Origin: Neoceratodus forsteri
Taxonomy: Eukaryota > Chordata > Ceratodontiformes > Ceratodontidae
Direction of reading: 5' to 3'
DNA: 64,000 bases
Assembly: GCA_016271365.2 (NCBI GenBank)
Contig: JADMNL010000022.1
Coordinates: 225,160,501-225,224,500, forward strand
Shown here: piece after piece, positions 12,279-24,028 of the stretch
Layout of the letters: each line of letters starts with the position of its first letter
Numbering within the stretch: the first letter of the stretch is position 1
Made by a program: the position numbers and the translations under genes
The notes under the pieces: generated by a model
The model's database searches: none
Told to the model about the DNA's origin: nothing
Seen by the model: the letters and a program-made list of their open reading frames with translations, nothing else

Positions 12279-13587
12279 TGTGACGTAGACAGCCAGCTCT
12301 GAGTGCTGTATTAATTTTTTATTATTACATATAAAATATGTGATGGGAAGGTCAGTTTGAGGAAATACAGTCTTGCTGAACTGACACATCAACCCCCCCC
12401 AAGATAATTCAAAGAACAGGAGGTGGTTTGAGTCTGCAGCTATTTAAAATGCGATTCCTTTGTTCAATTTTCTTTGAAGGCAGGAACCAAAGTATCCACT
12501 TTATAATGCCCTCAAGGAGATCCTTCGACTTGCATAGTTGCCAGAAAGGACTTGTGGGGAGGGGTGTCAGAGAGAGGCCAGACTGGACATTGAAGAGGTT
12601 TGATGTCTGAGCCAGGGAGGACCAGAGGAATTTGGTAGGTCCAATATACATTTCCCGGGGAACCCTTGAATTACATCAGAGAGACCTTTGAGGTGTAGAT
12701 TCCAAGGTCCAGATGGGATTAAAGAAGCAAATACACTTTTGCTTTGAGTACAGTGACTTAGATCAAATAAACTTTTGAGATGTATGTGTAGCAGAGCACA
12801 AACCAGTTCTGACCAGTTACCCTGAGGAAAAGAAACTGAGTATGTCACTTATCATTTTTTTAAGTCTTATTGGGACATCCTGTGTGGTGACATATAACTT
12901 TTAATACACCAAGGCAGAGTTTAATGATCTCAGAGTGGAGGCCAGCTCAGAACTCTTTTATCCAACTGAGCAAGCCTTAGAGACACACAAGACAATATTC
13001 CTGACTGAGAGAAGGGAGACCATCAAAGCACTGAAGTAAGGACCTTAGACAAGATTAGTCTGAAGTTATTAATTGTAGGAACTGCACTTTTACTTATTTG
13101 TTTTAAGGCTGTACGTGTTGGGATATATATTTGTTCTGTAATCATTGTTCTGTTTTGATATTTTAAAGTAAAGAGATTTTACAACAGAACTGTCTGGAGT
13201 GTCTTGACATTTCTGTTTATTTTAAGTGGAGTTTTTAAAAAGGTTATAGTAACACTGTGTATGGGCTTATTGTATACCAAACTGGGAAATGGATAGAGTT
13301 CTCTAAAGTCTTGCATGGAGTTCTAAGAGTTCATTTGAAAGAACTGGTTAGGTGCCCATAGGCAAAGATATCTGGCGACCCCGAAGACAGAATTATCTGA
13401 ACCTGATAATTGGGTACGCTAACAAGAGTTTATCAGTTTGAATCCTTCCAGAGCTTGAGACTAAGGTGACTTGAACCTACAAAACAGACAAGAGGGTTAC
13501 CTTGTCTGTTACACTGTACACAAATCATACGCTCAGAGGTTGGCACTTTGGGAGTACAGGGTTGACCGGCTGAGCGAGTTTGTGACA
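12279..13587 (+). repeat. Gmr1 5' LTR
   Basis: A direct repeat of 20158-21465, 1309 bp long, with TG...CA ends. The copies differ by scattered substitutions and small indels: by eye, roughly one difference per 15-20 bases over the first 330 bp. An LTR drives transcription and supplies the polyadenylation signal. I see no unambiguous TATA or AATAAA to assign as U3/R/U5 borders. Confidence 0.93.
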
Positions 13588-13590
13588 CAT

Positions 13591-13608
13591 TGGTTGGCAG
13601 TGGTGGCA
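13591..13608 (+). other. Candidate primer-binding site
   Basis: TGG begins three bases after the 5' LTR end, within tggttggcagtggtggca. A TGG start matches the CCA end of a primer tRNA. The tRNA identity was not assigned. Confidence 0.5.
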
Positions 13609-14094
13609 TAAAAGTTTGGTGGTATAAGCTTCATTGTTCAGTGTGTTAGCTTGAAACTGTTTAGCTCACTTAAAAAAAGAGAAAGGCAGTGTTTTATTTC
13701 AAAAAGGAAACAGAAATATATCCATTGACTTACAGTTAAGTTCCCTCTCATTTTTTTCTGAAGTGCCAGTCAGTATAGAATTAGTAGTGAGAGAAGAAGA
13801 AAATGACTTCTGACTACAGCAAGCACACTGTAGATTTGTAAAGCAGCTGTGCAGGGATAGGGGAGTCCCATTTGGGGTGAAAGCCAGTAAGCAGAACCTC
13901 ATAGAGGCCCTGACGGTAGCAGATACCCAGAGCAGCGAGTCACCAACTGTGACTGAAAGGGACCAAACCTCGAGTGTGGTAGAATTAGTGGCCAGTGAGG
14001 GGTCCTGAGCCGATGAGGTGGACAGCAAGGCCGCTGTCAATGAAGGGCCTACAGCAGCAGGGGAAGGTCACCAGTATCCTGAATCCAGAGGTAC

Positions 14095-15254
14095 TAAAGC
14101 TGTAAATTGAGTTGCGGAGGATAGAACTGGAGGCAGAGCGACAACAGAGGGAGGCGGACCATCAGGCAGTGTGACAACAGAGAGAGGCGGACCGTGAGAA
14201 ATGTGAGCACCAGCGAGAGGCAGAGGAGAAGAGAGAGTGAGAACGCAGAGCAACAGAGAAGAGGAGAGAGGAGCACCAGAGGCTACACAAACTGAAGAAG
14301 CTATGACTCCAACCAGCAGCACCAGGGCAGGTAAGTGGTTTGGGTTTAACTGGGACTGCAGGACTGGGTTACAAATGGAACTCTAAATTAATAGCTGAGT
14401 TTAAGGACAGGGAGGACATGGACGCCTTTTCAAATTCTTTTGAAAAAGTTTGCATTCAGGCTAAAATTCCTAGAGAGTCTTGGAGCTTCCAGCTATCGCC
14501 GCTTCTTACCAGAAAAACTCGGGATGCATTGGGTCAAATGGACAATAAAGACAGTGATGATTACAGAAAGTTACAAGCTGCACAACTAAAAAAGTTTGAA
14601 TTAACTGTTGAATCATACAAAGCTAAATTCTGTAAGCTCAGGAGAAGCCCTGATATGAGCTATAAGGAGCTAGCCATGAAACAACGTCAGTTTTTAAAAT
14701 GTTGGTGGGAAGGAATTGAGGCAAACACTGTTGATAAAACTGAAAATGTGATGTTATTAGAACAGTTTTATTGCGCATGCCCAGCAGAGTTAAAAACCTG
14801 GCTAGAGGACCAAGATCCAAAAACAGTGCAAGAGGCTGCTGAACTCTCGGACTGCTATAGCAGACCTGCTCTGAGAGTGAATGGGGTGAGTGTGGCAGTG
14901 CAGAAAGGGAAAAGCACTCCTTCAGAGCAGCTAAAACCCCCACTACCTCTCCCGAAACCAGTTAACCCCAAGTTTCAAAGAAAAGATTTCTCTGAAGTAA
15001 GAAATGTTTGTTGGTTATGTAAAGAAACTGGGCACATTGCCAGGCAGTGTCTAAGAAGGGCAAGCAATAATATGCAAAGTAGTGCTAGAAAAGAAGTGGG
15101 TTGTTTATGTGTCCCTGAGAGCATGCCAGTGAACATGAGGGAACACATGCACCCAGTCATGGTAAATGGCATACAGACGCAGGAGTTAAGGGACACAGGG
15201 GCATCCCTCACATTGGTGAAAGGCGATCTAGTACAGCCTGGTCTAATGTATCTG
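14095..15254 (+). pseudogene. Gmr1 Gag with SCAN-like domain, CCHC knuckle and start of protease
   Basis: Gag packages the element RNA. A charged coiled-coil segment (about 14105-14280; ELRRIELEAERQQREAD) precedes the open frame from 14340. That frame has a capsid part (DMDAFSNSFEKVC) and a SCAN-like stretch: MKQRQFLKCWWEG, then ENVMLLEQFYCACPAELKTW. The zinc knuckle is CWLCKETGHIARQC. After it comes VNGIQTQELRDTGASLTLV, whose DTGAS is the aspartic-protease catalytic motif. SCAN domains of host zinc-finger proteins are thought to derive from Gmr1-type Gag. In-frame stops lie in the coiled-coil part. The frame is cut off at about 15254, where LINE-C begins. Confidence 0.88.
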
Positions 15255-18020
15255 CACCATTGGTAGCCTTTTGTGACACCTATGGCTTTACACAACTAAT
15301 TAAAGACCCAACCAGGGTTAACCTAAAAAACCCTAGCAACAGCTCACTCCTGGATATTATGTTGGTAAACAAGCCTCACTTATATTCGCATGTAGGAGTA
15401 CTACCAAATGATGTAAGTGATCATTGTCCTATAGCTGGCATAAGATCTACACTCAAACCAGCCAACCCTGCAGAATTTGTCCTCAAAAGGTCAAAAAAAG
15501 AAGTTCAACATCCCAGGATACCTCCATGACTTGAGTAATACAATATACTGGCAAGATTTCTACCTTACAACCTCAGTTGAAACAGCTCTCCAGACCTTAA
15601 AGGACATTATCACTAATGCTCTCAATATTCATGCACCAATCACCAGTATCAGAACTAAAGCAAGATCCTGCCCTTGGTTCACCACTGATCTTAAAGTAGC
15701 CTTGTTAACCAGAGACAAACTGTGGAAAAGGCAAGAAAACAAAGGATACCAGAGACTGGCTAAATTCAGAAAAGCAAGAAATTCATGTACAAAACAAATA
15801 AGAACTGCAAAGCTGCCTATTATAGAGCTGAATTGGATGCTCCTATAATAACCCAACCAGACTCTGGGGAACTATAAAAGGAATTCTGGGCCAAAACTCT
15901 ACTCCTGCCTTAACCTCCAAACTGCTACTCAATGATACAGAAATTACTGGCAAACAAGAAATCCTAAATACCTTCAATGACCACTTCACCACAGCTGGCC
16001 TAGCATTTGACTCATCACCTGCAAATCTCCTGAGATCTTCCTTGAACCTTCAATCCACTGTGGGACAAAAGGCTACATCAACTTTTTCCTTCAACCCAAT
16101 ATCCTTGAAAGAAGTGGAAGACCTCCTCTAATTTAGATACTTCTAAGAGTGCAGGTACAGACTCCTGGATCCCTACTTCCTTAAAATTGCATCACACGCC
16201 TTATCTGCCCCTCACTCATCTCTTCAATCTTTCCCTCACCACTGGATCCATTCCCTCCACTTGGAAAACAGCTCAAGTAGTTCCATTACTTAAATCTGGT
16301 GATCCCATGGACCTCAATAATTACAGGCCCATTTCCATCCTATCAGTACTATCCAAGATGCTCGAAAAGTTAGTAAACTCACAATTAAGGGACTACCTGG
16401 ATAACAATAACCTCCTAAATTCAGCACAATCAGGATTTAGATCAAGCTGCATAAAACCATTTCGGCCCTAGCCAAAGTAACCAATGATTGGCAGATTGCC
16501 ATGGATAAGAAGAACAGTACCTGTGCTGTGTTCCTGGATTTGAGTAAAGCATTTGACACAGTGGATCATGAATCATTAATCACCTCCCTTGGATCAATAG
16601 GGCTGGATTCTCCCTCACTCAACTGGTTCAAGTGCTACCTATCAGATAGGTCACAACTAGTAAAAAATGGAAATTACCTATCCACCTTAAAACCACTGCT
16701 AAGAGGTGTACCACAAGGCTCTATTCTTGGCCCCATCCTCTTTGCATTTATATTAATAATATTGATGCCAACCTCACTCAATCCAACATTCATCTGTTTG
16801 CTGAAGATACTGTATTATATGTCAGCAATCCTTCATTACCTAAAGCCTGTGAACTGCTACAATCTGAATTCTCCATCCTGCAACACAATCTACTGGATAA
16901 AAAGCTACTTCTAAATGCCAAAAAAACAAAAGCTATGTTCTTTGCCACAAAGAGTTGCTCTGCCACTACCCCATCACCCACTACCCTACAACTATCCACC
17001 TTACTTGGAGAGAAGCTGGAATTCGTTGATAACTTCAAATACCTTGGAGTCTGGATTGATAACAAGCTTGACTATTCTGTCCATATTGAGGAGCTACTAA
17101 AACAACTGAGACAAAGGCTTGGTCTATTTTTTAGAATAAAGCACTACCTCAACAGAGACTCCAAAAAAAGATTAATCCAGGCATCATTCCTATCCCTCAT
17201 TGACTATGCTGACTTTCTCTATGGCCATTGTTCACTCCCCCTCTTAAATAAGCTGGACACCCTATATCACAAGTCCATCAGATTTATTACTGACCTTCCC
17301 TCCAGCACCCATCACTGCTCCCTTTATAAGGCAGTTAACTGGACATCATTACAACACAGAAGAAATAGGAATGCTGCAACTTGGATATTCAAAGCTTTAT
17401 CAGGCAAACTACCCACCTATATCACAGACTGTTTTACCCGAATTACTTCTAGGCCATACAACTTAAGGATCAGCAAACTTATCATTCTAGAGGTCCCCAA
17501 TGCCTGCACCCGGTTTGGGAGGGCCTCTATCAGCTACTCACTAGCAGTTGCATGGAACTCACTCCAAAAAACCATGAAGCTAAATAGCCTCTTACCTTTA
17601 ACATCCTTCAAAAGATTATTCTCCACCGTATTCCCAGAACTCTGCAATTGCTTTAACAAGGCCTAATCCCCGACCCTACCTACCCCCACCCCCTTTTCCG
17701 TGTTCCATTATGCTAGCTCTACTTCTTTTTTCCAGTCACCTGATATACTCTCATAAAAGCCAATTAGGACCTATAATTTATATATTATGCCTGCTATACC
17801 CATTGTCTCCTTTTCTTACAGGTTAAATGGTTTTAATGTGCCTTGTATATATGTAAATTGTTATATATTAGCACTTTATGTCATTGTACTACTGTTTATG
17901 TTTTTCTTGTCTATGTAATAATACTTGCACTTCTTGACCACTCAGGTCCATCTTGTAAATGAGCTACGCTCAATGATGTTCGCCTGATTAAATAAAGATT
18001 TTGATTGATTGATTGATTGA
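15255..18020 (+). mobile_element. LINE-C: Rex1-like (CR1-group) LINE, 5'-truncated, inside Gmr1
   Basis: It begins within the endonuclease C-terminus (FCDTYGFTQLIKDPTRV, then SDHCPI). It runs through linker, RT and C-terminal region to a 3' UTR with a tgagctacgctca hairpin (17960-17972), aataaag, and a (gatt)n tail (18001-18020). Gmr1 integrase sequence resumes immediately after. A second copy of its 3' end lies at 63780-64000 on the other strand. The YADD/FADD position reads FAED, so it is catalytically dead, with further frameshifts. Confidence 0.88.
16187..17666 (+). pseudogene. LINE-C reverse transcriptase and C-terminal domain
   Basis: RT blocks appear in order in three frames. 16187-16471 has STWKTAQVVPLLKSGD, NNYRPISILSVLSKMLEK and LNSAQSGFR. 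16501-16914 has CAVFLDLSKAFDTVDHESL and RGVPQGSILGPILF. The catalytic block near 16795 reads LFAEDTVLY, with the first catalytic Asp of the pair changed to Glu. 16935-17666 has FKYLGVWIDNKLDYSVHIEEL, SLIDYADFLYG, and the long C-terminal domain to AWNSLQ and FKRLFST. This C-terminal architecture fits Rex1/CR1-group LINEs. Upstream, 15477-15848 encodes the CPWFTTDLKVAL linker. Confidence 0.88.
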
Positions 18021-18630
18021 TCACCCACAAGCCAATGGGCTTGTGGAATGCTTCAATGGTACCCTAAAGTCAATGCTTTGGGTGTTTGCTGAACAGCATG
18101 GGAGGGACTGGGAGAAATACCTTCCCCACCTGTTGTTCGCATACAGGGAGGTGCCCCAAGAGTCGACAGAGTTTTCCCCCTTCGAACTCTTGTATGGACG
18201 TCGGGTATGTGGGCCCCTAGACTTGATCCAGGAGGACTGGGAAGGCAAGCACACCACCCAGGGAACTCCCATTGTGGATTATGTCATTAGGTTTAGGGAA
18301 AGTCTGAAGGAGCTTATGGGGACAGCCCAGAGCAACCTGGCAGATGCTCAACAGAAACAAAAGGTATGGTACGACTGCAGAGCCAGAGCTTGCTCGTACA
18401 TGGTGGGTCAGGAAGTCATGGTCCATAAACCAGTCTGGAAAGACAAGCTGCAAGCTGAGTGGGCAGGACCGTACAATGTGGTTAGGAAGGTAAATGATGT
18501 AAACTACATTGTGGAGTTACCTGTCCGTAGACAGACAGAAAGGATGTACCATGTCAACATGATGAAGCCATATGCAAATAGGGCTGACATGGTGTTCACA
18601 GTGTGTAGTCAAGGGAAGGGGACAGATGAA
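18021..18630 (+). pseudogene. Gmr1 integrase, C-terminal part
   Basis: HPQANGLVECFNGTLKSML contains the final catalytic Glu of the DD35E integrase core (NGLVE). After it come YLPHLLFAYREVPQES and SPFELLYGR, then the GPY/F-type module WAGPYNVVRKVN and the MYHVNMMKPY tail. The zinc-binding N-terminus and the two catalytic Asp residues are absent. The frame continues without a stop into the RT region, showing IN upstream of RT in one polyprotein. The 5' part was lost at the LINE-C junction. Confidence 0.92.
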
Positions 18631-18689
18631 GGAGACCCCCTTCTGGACTTGCTGGAAGAGAATAAGCAGGAGTCCTCTGTGAGGGCAGT

Positions 18690-20181
18690 AAAATTGTCTT
18701 CCCAGCTGACCCTGGACCAGATCCAGAAAGTGAGGGAGGTTTTAGCAGACTTTGCCCCCTGGTTTAGTGCCAAGCCTGGACTAACCCCCTTAGCAACACA
18801 TGATGTGGAGACAGGGACACAGACACCCATACGGCAGACAGCATATCGGGTGTCAGAGGCTGTCCAAAAGGACATTAGGAGGGAAGTGGAGGAGATGCTG
18901 GATTTAGGGGTAATCCAGAGATCCCACAGTCCCTGGGCCTCACCCATAGTCCTTGTACCCAAGCCAGATGGCTCAACTTGTTTCTGTGTAGGCTATCATG
19001 GACTGAATGCAGTCATGAAGTCAGACACCCACCCGATGCCCAAGATGGATGAACTCCTGGAAAAGTTGGGGGGGTGACCTACCTTACGTCCATTGACCTG
19101 ACAAATGGGGTATTGGCAGGTAGAGTTGATGGACAGAGCTAGGGAGAGGTAGTCCTTCATCACTCCATTAGGCTTATTTGAGTTCAAAGTAATGCCTTTC
19201 AGAATGAAGAATGCTCCAGCCACTTTCCAAAGGTTGGTGAACCAGGTGTTAAATGATGCTGAGGAGTACTCCGTGGCATACCTGGATGACATTGCCATTT
19301 TCAGTACCAGCTGGGAGGAATACCTGTCACACCTTAGGGAACTGCTGGGCAGAATACAGAGGGCCGGGCGCACTGTCAAAGCTGAGAAGTGCCAGGTGGC
19401 CATGGGAGAAGTGGCATACCTTGGGCATGTGGTAGGCCGGGGACAGCTCCATCCTAACCACATAAAAATAGAGGTAATACAGGCATGGCCCAGACCAGAA
19501 ACTCAGAAGCAGGTCAGGATTTTTTTCTGGACAGCAGGGTACTATCAAACATTTGTACCAAATTACAGTGCCATGGCTGCTCCCCTATCTGATCTAACAA
19601 AGAATTGGATGCCCAGGAAAATTACCTGGGGCCCAGCCTGTGAGGAAGCATTTACCAAACTAAAGGAGGCACTGTGCAGTGCTCCTGTTTTGACAAGTCC
19701 GGACTGTAGCAAAACTTTTGTAGTTCAGATGGACGCCTCAGACGAGGGTATTGGGGCAGTACTAAGCCAAACATCCAGAGAAGGAAGGGACCACCCCATA
19801 GCCTACCTGAGCTGAAAGCTGCTCCTCAGGGAACAAGCATACTCCAAGGTGGAAAAGGAGTGTCTTGCCCTAGTGTGGGCCCTAAAGAAATTGGAGCCAT
19901 ACTTGTATGTACAGCCTTTTGTGGTGCAGACTGACCACAACCCCCTGGTTTGGTTGACACAGAGGGGGAAAAACAATGGCAGACTGCTCAGATGGACTCT
20001 TGCTTTACAAGGGTATGATTTGAAAATTGTACATAGGGCTGGAGCCAAGAATAAGAACTCAGATGGACTGTTTAGGATCTATGAGGAGCGAACTGATTTG
20101 GGAAGCTCATCCCGTGTAGAGGATGGATCCCCAAAATTCAGTCTAGGTGTGGAGGAGTGTGACATAGACAGCCAGCTCTGA
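18690..20181 (+). pseudogene. Gmr1 reverse transcriptase and RNase H
   Basis: The RT region starts with FAPWFSAKPGLT and THDVETG, then VEEMLDLGVIQRSHSPWASPIVLVPK (18890-18965). A stop at about 19075 and frameshifts near 19105 and 19150 follow. From 19192 come MPFRMKNAPATFQRLVNQVL and the catalytic AYLDDIAIFS, then FVPNYSAMAAPLSDLTK. RNase H follows: FVVQMDASDEGIGAVLSQ, KVEKECLALVWALKKLEPYL and VVQTDHNPLVWLTQR, which retain Asp, Glu and Asp of the active site. A stop separates IAYLS from KLLLREQ. The frame ends inside the 3' LTR start. Confidence 0.92.
20147..20157 (+). other. Polypurine tract
   Basis: gtgtggaggag lies directly before the TG of the 3' LTR, the expected place for the plus-strand primer. 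It is interrupted by single T residues. Confidence 0.6.
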
Positions 20182-21465
20182 GTGCTGTATTAATTTTTTT
20201 ATTATTATATATAAAATATGTGATGGGAAGGTCAGTTTGAGGAAACACAGTCTTGCTGAACTGACGCATCAAAATCCCCCAGAGATAGTTCAAAGGACAG
20301 GAGGTGGTTTGAGTCTGCAGCTATTTAAAATGCAGTACCTTTGTTCAATTTTCTTTGAAGGCAGGAACTAAAGTATCCACTTTATAATGCCCTCAGGGAG
20401 CTCCTTTGACTTGCATAGTTGCCAGGAAGGACTTGTGGGGATGGGTGTCAGAGAGAGGCCAGACTGGACATTGAAGAGGTTTGATGTCTGAGCCAGGGAG
20501 GACCAGAGGAATTTGGAAGGTCCAATATACATGTCCTGGGAAACCCTTGAATTACATCAGAGAGACCTTTGAGGTGTAGATTCCAAGGTCCAGACGGATA
20601 AAAGAGGAAAATACACTTTTGCTTTGAATACAGTGACTTAAATCAAAGAAACTTTTGAGATGTATGTGTAGCAGAGCACAGACCAGTTCTGACCAGTTAC
20701 CATGAGGAGAGGAAATAGAGTATGTCACTTATCATTTTTTAAATCTTGTTGGGACATCCTGTGTGGTAAAATATAACTTTTAATACACCAAGGTGGAGTT
20801 TATTGATCTCAGAGAGGAGGCCAGCTCAGAACTCTTTTATCCAACTGAGCAAGCCTTAAAGACACACAAGACAATATTCCTGAATGAAAGAAGGGAGACC
20901 ATCAAAGCACTGAAGTAAGGACCTTAGACAAGATTAGTCTGAAATTATTAATTGTAGGAACTGCACTTTTACTTATTTGTTTTAAGGCTGTATGTGTAGG
21001 GATATATATTTGTTCTGTAATTATTGTTCTGTTTTGATATTTTAAAGTAAAGAGATTTTACAATGGAACTGTCTGGAGTGCCTTGACATTTCTGTTTATT
21101 TTAAGTGGAGCTTTTAAAAAGGTTATAGTAACACTGTGTATGGGCTTATTGTATACCAAACTGGGAAATGGATAAAGTTCTCTAAAGTCTTGCCTAGAGT
21201 TCTAAGGGTTCATTTGAAAGAACTGGTTAGGTGCCCATAGGCAAAGATATCTGGCCCCCCAAAGACAGAATTATCTGAACCTGACAATTGGGTACGCTAA
21301 CAAGAGGTTTTCAGTTTGAATCTTTCCAGAGATTGAGACTAAGGTGGCTTGAACCCACAAAACAGACAAGAGGGTTATCTTGTCTGTTACACTGTACACA
21401 AATCATACACTCAGAGGTTGGCACTTTGGGAGTAGATGGTTGACCAGCTGAGCGAGTCTGTGACA
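20158..21465 (+). repeat. Gmr1 3' LTR
   Basis: The second LTR, 1308 bp, is preceded by a purine-rich tract and followed directly by gccat and L1-A coding sequence. It matches the 5' LTR across its full length, which fixes both ends of the element. Confidence 0.93.
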
Positions 21466-21660
21466 GCCATAGTTTGTGCTGTAGCACTGCTTCTCATTAT
21501 GAGACATTGGACGAAAGAAACCCCACCCCCATTTAGAGAATGGAAGCAAGAACTTCATGTAGTCCTTAATGCGGAAAAGGCAATAGCCATTCAGTTTTAT
21601 TCATTAGGTGCTTTTAATAAGAGATGGGAGCAGCTCACACAAGTCTTAGCTGGGAGATGA
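21466..21660 (+). pseudogene. L1-A ORF2, final C-terminal piece
   Basis: Directly after the 3' LTR, the second gccat copy continues into the last about 60 codons of L1 ORF2: LLLIMRHWTKETPPPFREW, then KAIAIQFYSLGAF..RWEQ. This is the 'K..I...W....PP....W' tail of L1 ORF2. When one gccat copy is kept, the frame reads VAIVCAVALL across the junction. This shows that 12278 and 21466 were adjacent before insertion. Confidence 0.9.
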
Positions 21661-22010
21661 TAGGAATATTATGAAGGGTAATTTTCCTAACTCTCTTATC
21701 CCTGGAAGCTGAATATATTGGTATTATTTACACCAGGCTACTTACAAATTGTTCTGCCGTATGGAAAGGAGTTAGATATCCATTTTGCCCCTTCTGGTTC
21801 AGTTGAATTGGTAGGATGGAGGGTAATGGTGGGGGGGATATAATAATAACCAGTACTGATCTTGCAGGAGTCATAGTGGAGGGATATGGGAGTATGAGGA
21901 GGACTTAATACAGGCTATATCGACATACTCGATGCCATTATGTTATCAACTGTATGTGTATTATATTTGGAAATTTTCAATAACATTTATTAATAGCAAG
22001 AAAAGCATAT
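21661..22010 (+). other. L1-A 3' UTR
   Basis: Non-coding sequence follows the ORF2 stop. It ends in an attatgttatcaactgtatg...ggaaattttcaata context resembling vertebrate L1 3' ends. No poly(A) tail or target duplication is clear, so the end is approximate. Confidence 0.6.
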
Positions 22011-23540
22011 TGAATATACCTTTAATGGTATACATGTTTCACTTATTTAATCTGTTTCTGTTCCAGAGTTTCTGATTTATTATTATATGCATGTTGTATA
22101 ATGTCCTAGGGATGCATAGCGACTGACATTGCATTAAAAGGTGCCCAAATGAATCAGAAATATCACAATAAAGTCAAGACATACAGTGTATGTCCAGGGG
22201 ACCTTGATTACAATTACCTGATTACAAACTCCAGGCTCTAAGGGCAAGATGCTCCAACACCATACTAGATGCACTAGTGCCACATTCCAATCAGCCTTCT
22301 CATATATGGTTTCTAAGGAATGAAACTCTCTTCCAACTGAACTCAGGAAGCCTATTCCACCTGTATGTTCAGACACCTGTTATACGTCCACACTGTGCAC
22401 AGACATAAGCATTAGCCCAAAGTTTCTGCACTGCATATCCTGTTTGAACACAATGCCTCATACCTAGCACCAGTACTGAAGCCTATTTTTCCTGTGTGAA
22501 ACACATAACTGTGTTTAGTTGCTTGCTTGCAAATTTTGTAGATTCTCCAATATTGAGTGTAATGTTACATATTTTGCTATACACAGGTGTTGCCTTATGT
22601 ATATGTAAGATTTATTTTGTATACTATATGGGCATGATAATTCATAACTGTAAAATTTGCATTTTTTGTTTTGCAGCCAAATTTCCATAGTGATAAAGAA
22701 TAAAATGGAGACAAATATAGGACCTAAACTGTATGAAATATATATCAAATTGTGCAAACATAGAAGTGTTTTTTTCTTAAGGCGTCAGATGCTCTTTACA
22801 GTATATTTACATTATCTGACAGTGTAACATTTGTTTTAAAAGTGTCTTTAGAATGATTCACAAGACTTTGCATAACAGCTACTAGTGATGAAGAAAATTC
22901 ACTTTTTTTAACATAATATCAATAACACACTTGCAGGACTTGGATTAACTATTTGTTAATCCAACCTTAGAAGCAATATGGCAGTTGGCTGTGCCTTGCA
23001 CCACATTGCATCCATAGTGAGTGAATAACATAATAATCGAACCCCTCATCATGACTTATTGCTTAAGAATTTGGAGCATGGTTACGCAAAATAGGTTGTT
23101 CTGGTCACTCCTAATGAGTTGGGGAGGGGGCAGCATAAAGGACATACAACTTCTTTCCAAATTCAGTTTCTATGTTGCTATGTGTAATACCTTTACAAAA
23201 TTAATCACCTGTCTTTGGATCAAGAGATGTTTCATAAGGCCTTTCTATAAAGCTTAATCGCAATTATTTAAGGCAGAGTACCTGACCAATCTGTGTGCTG
23301 TTGACTTTTAAAGGAACTCAGAGATACAATGTTGTTCATTTTATCAAGCTGCATTCCTGGTAAGCAACACACTATTAACAACTAAGTTTAGTTTACTATG
23401 GGAAATGGAACATTATTATATAAGTACCTAATATCAGATGTGAATGAAAAAATGTTCAGTGTATTGATTTTACATTTTCACAATTGTTTAACCTGGGATA
23501 GCCAAGCAGGCATTTCATTTCCAGTGGTCTTGTTCTTCCC
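22011..23540. other. Unassigned spacer with a small LINE-like relic
   Basis: Mostly AT-rich and unrecognised. At about 22285-22360 the plus strand reads QSAFSYMVSKE, a stop, then NSLPTELRKP. This resembles the '(L/E)WNSLP.ELR' tail of CR1/L2-group LINEs. It is too short to assign further. Confidence 0.35.
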
Positions 23541-23544
23541 ATTT

Positions 23545-23698
23545 CAGCAGGTAGGCGGACTGGAACACTGGGAGGCCAAAGTAACTTGCCCGAGGTAACA
23601 CAGTGAATATTTGCTTCTAGTAGGGTCTCAGCCTGAGATATCTTTGTTCCTAATCCTGTGCTAGCCTCTTACCACTAGAGAAAAACACTGCCTCCAGA
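23545..23698 (-). mobile_element. MIR-like CORE-SINE relic
   Basis: On the minus strand a tRNA-like head (tctagtggtaagaggctagc) is followed about 90 bases later by a tgtgttacctcgggcaagtta block. That block is the diagnostic core of MIR/CORE-SINEs (tgtgaccttgggcaagttac). It is diverged and lacks a recognisable LINE-derived 3' tail. MIR-type cores are ancient in tetrapods and related vertebrates. Confidence 0.7.
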
Positions 23699-24028
23699 AC
23701 ACATTGTAACTCAGGACACAGAAATAAGTTGTTATCAGTGCACTATGACTTTCCAGCTAAAATTATTGAAATGTACTTGTATTTAACCTGTGTGTGTTCT
23801 ATATTGTAATGGCAAACTGTCAAAAATTAAAACATGCATACTGTTCACTAATGCAGTTGAATATTTGGTACTGCTCCAGCTAAGTATATGTTGCAGACTG
23901 GTCATGGAAAATAAATGGATGTGCAAGAAACACTTTAGAAGACAGCATATAATGTGCTATGATATGTCCAAATGCGAAACATATATATTTGCCATGCTCT
24001 ACAGTAGTTTTATACAATAAATGTTATA

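Larger units (their letters stand above)
12279..21465 (+). mobile_element. Gmr1-type Ty3/gypsy LTR retrotransposon
   Basis: Two direct LTRs of about 1.31 kb start TGTGAC and end GTGACA, and the element is flanked by a 5-bp duplication. Inside, in order, are a coiled-coil plus SCAN-like Gag with CCHC knuckle, the start of an aspartic protease (DTGAS), the C-terminal part of an integrase, then reverse transcriptase and RNase H. Integrase before RT is the hallmark of the Gmr1 lineage of gypsy elements; ordinary gypsy elements have it last. LINE-C interrupts the protease-integrase interval. Stops and frameshifts make it inactive. Confidence 0.9.
5650..22010 (+). mobile_element. L1-A: vertebrate L1 LINE split by nested insertions
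   Basis: One L1 reads on the plus strand in three blocks: ORF1 plus ORF2 endonuclease and linker (about 5700-8955), ORF2 reverse transcriptase and C-terminus (about 10500-12278), and the last part of ORF2 plus 3' UTR (21466-22010). The last two blocks join exactly, in frame, across the Gmr1 element, with one gccat copy removed. Between the first two blocks the N-terminal RT motifs are absent, so sequence was lost there. The 5' boundary is approximate. The 3' UTR ends near a ttcaataacattt motif. Confidence 0.85.
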
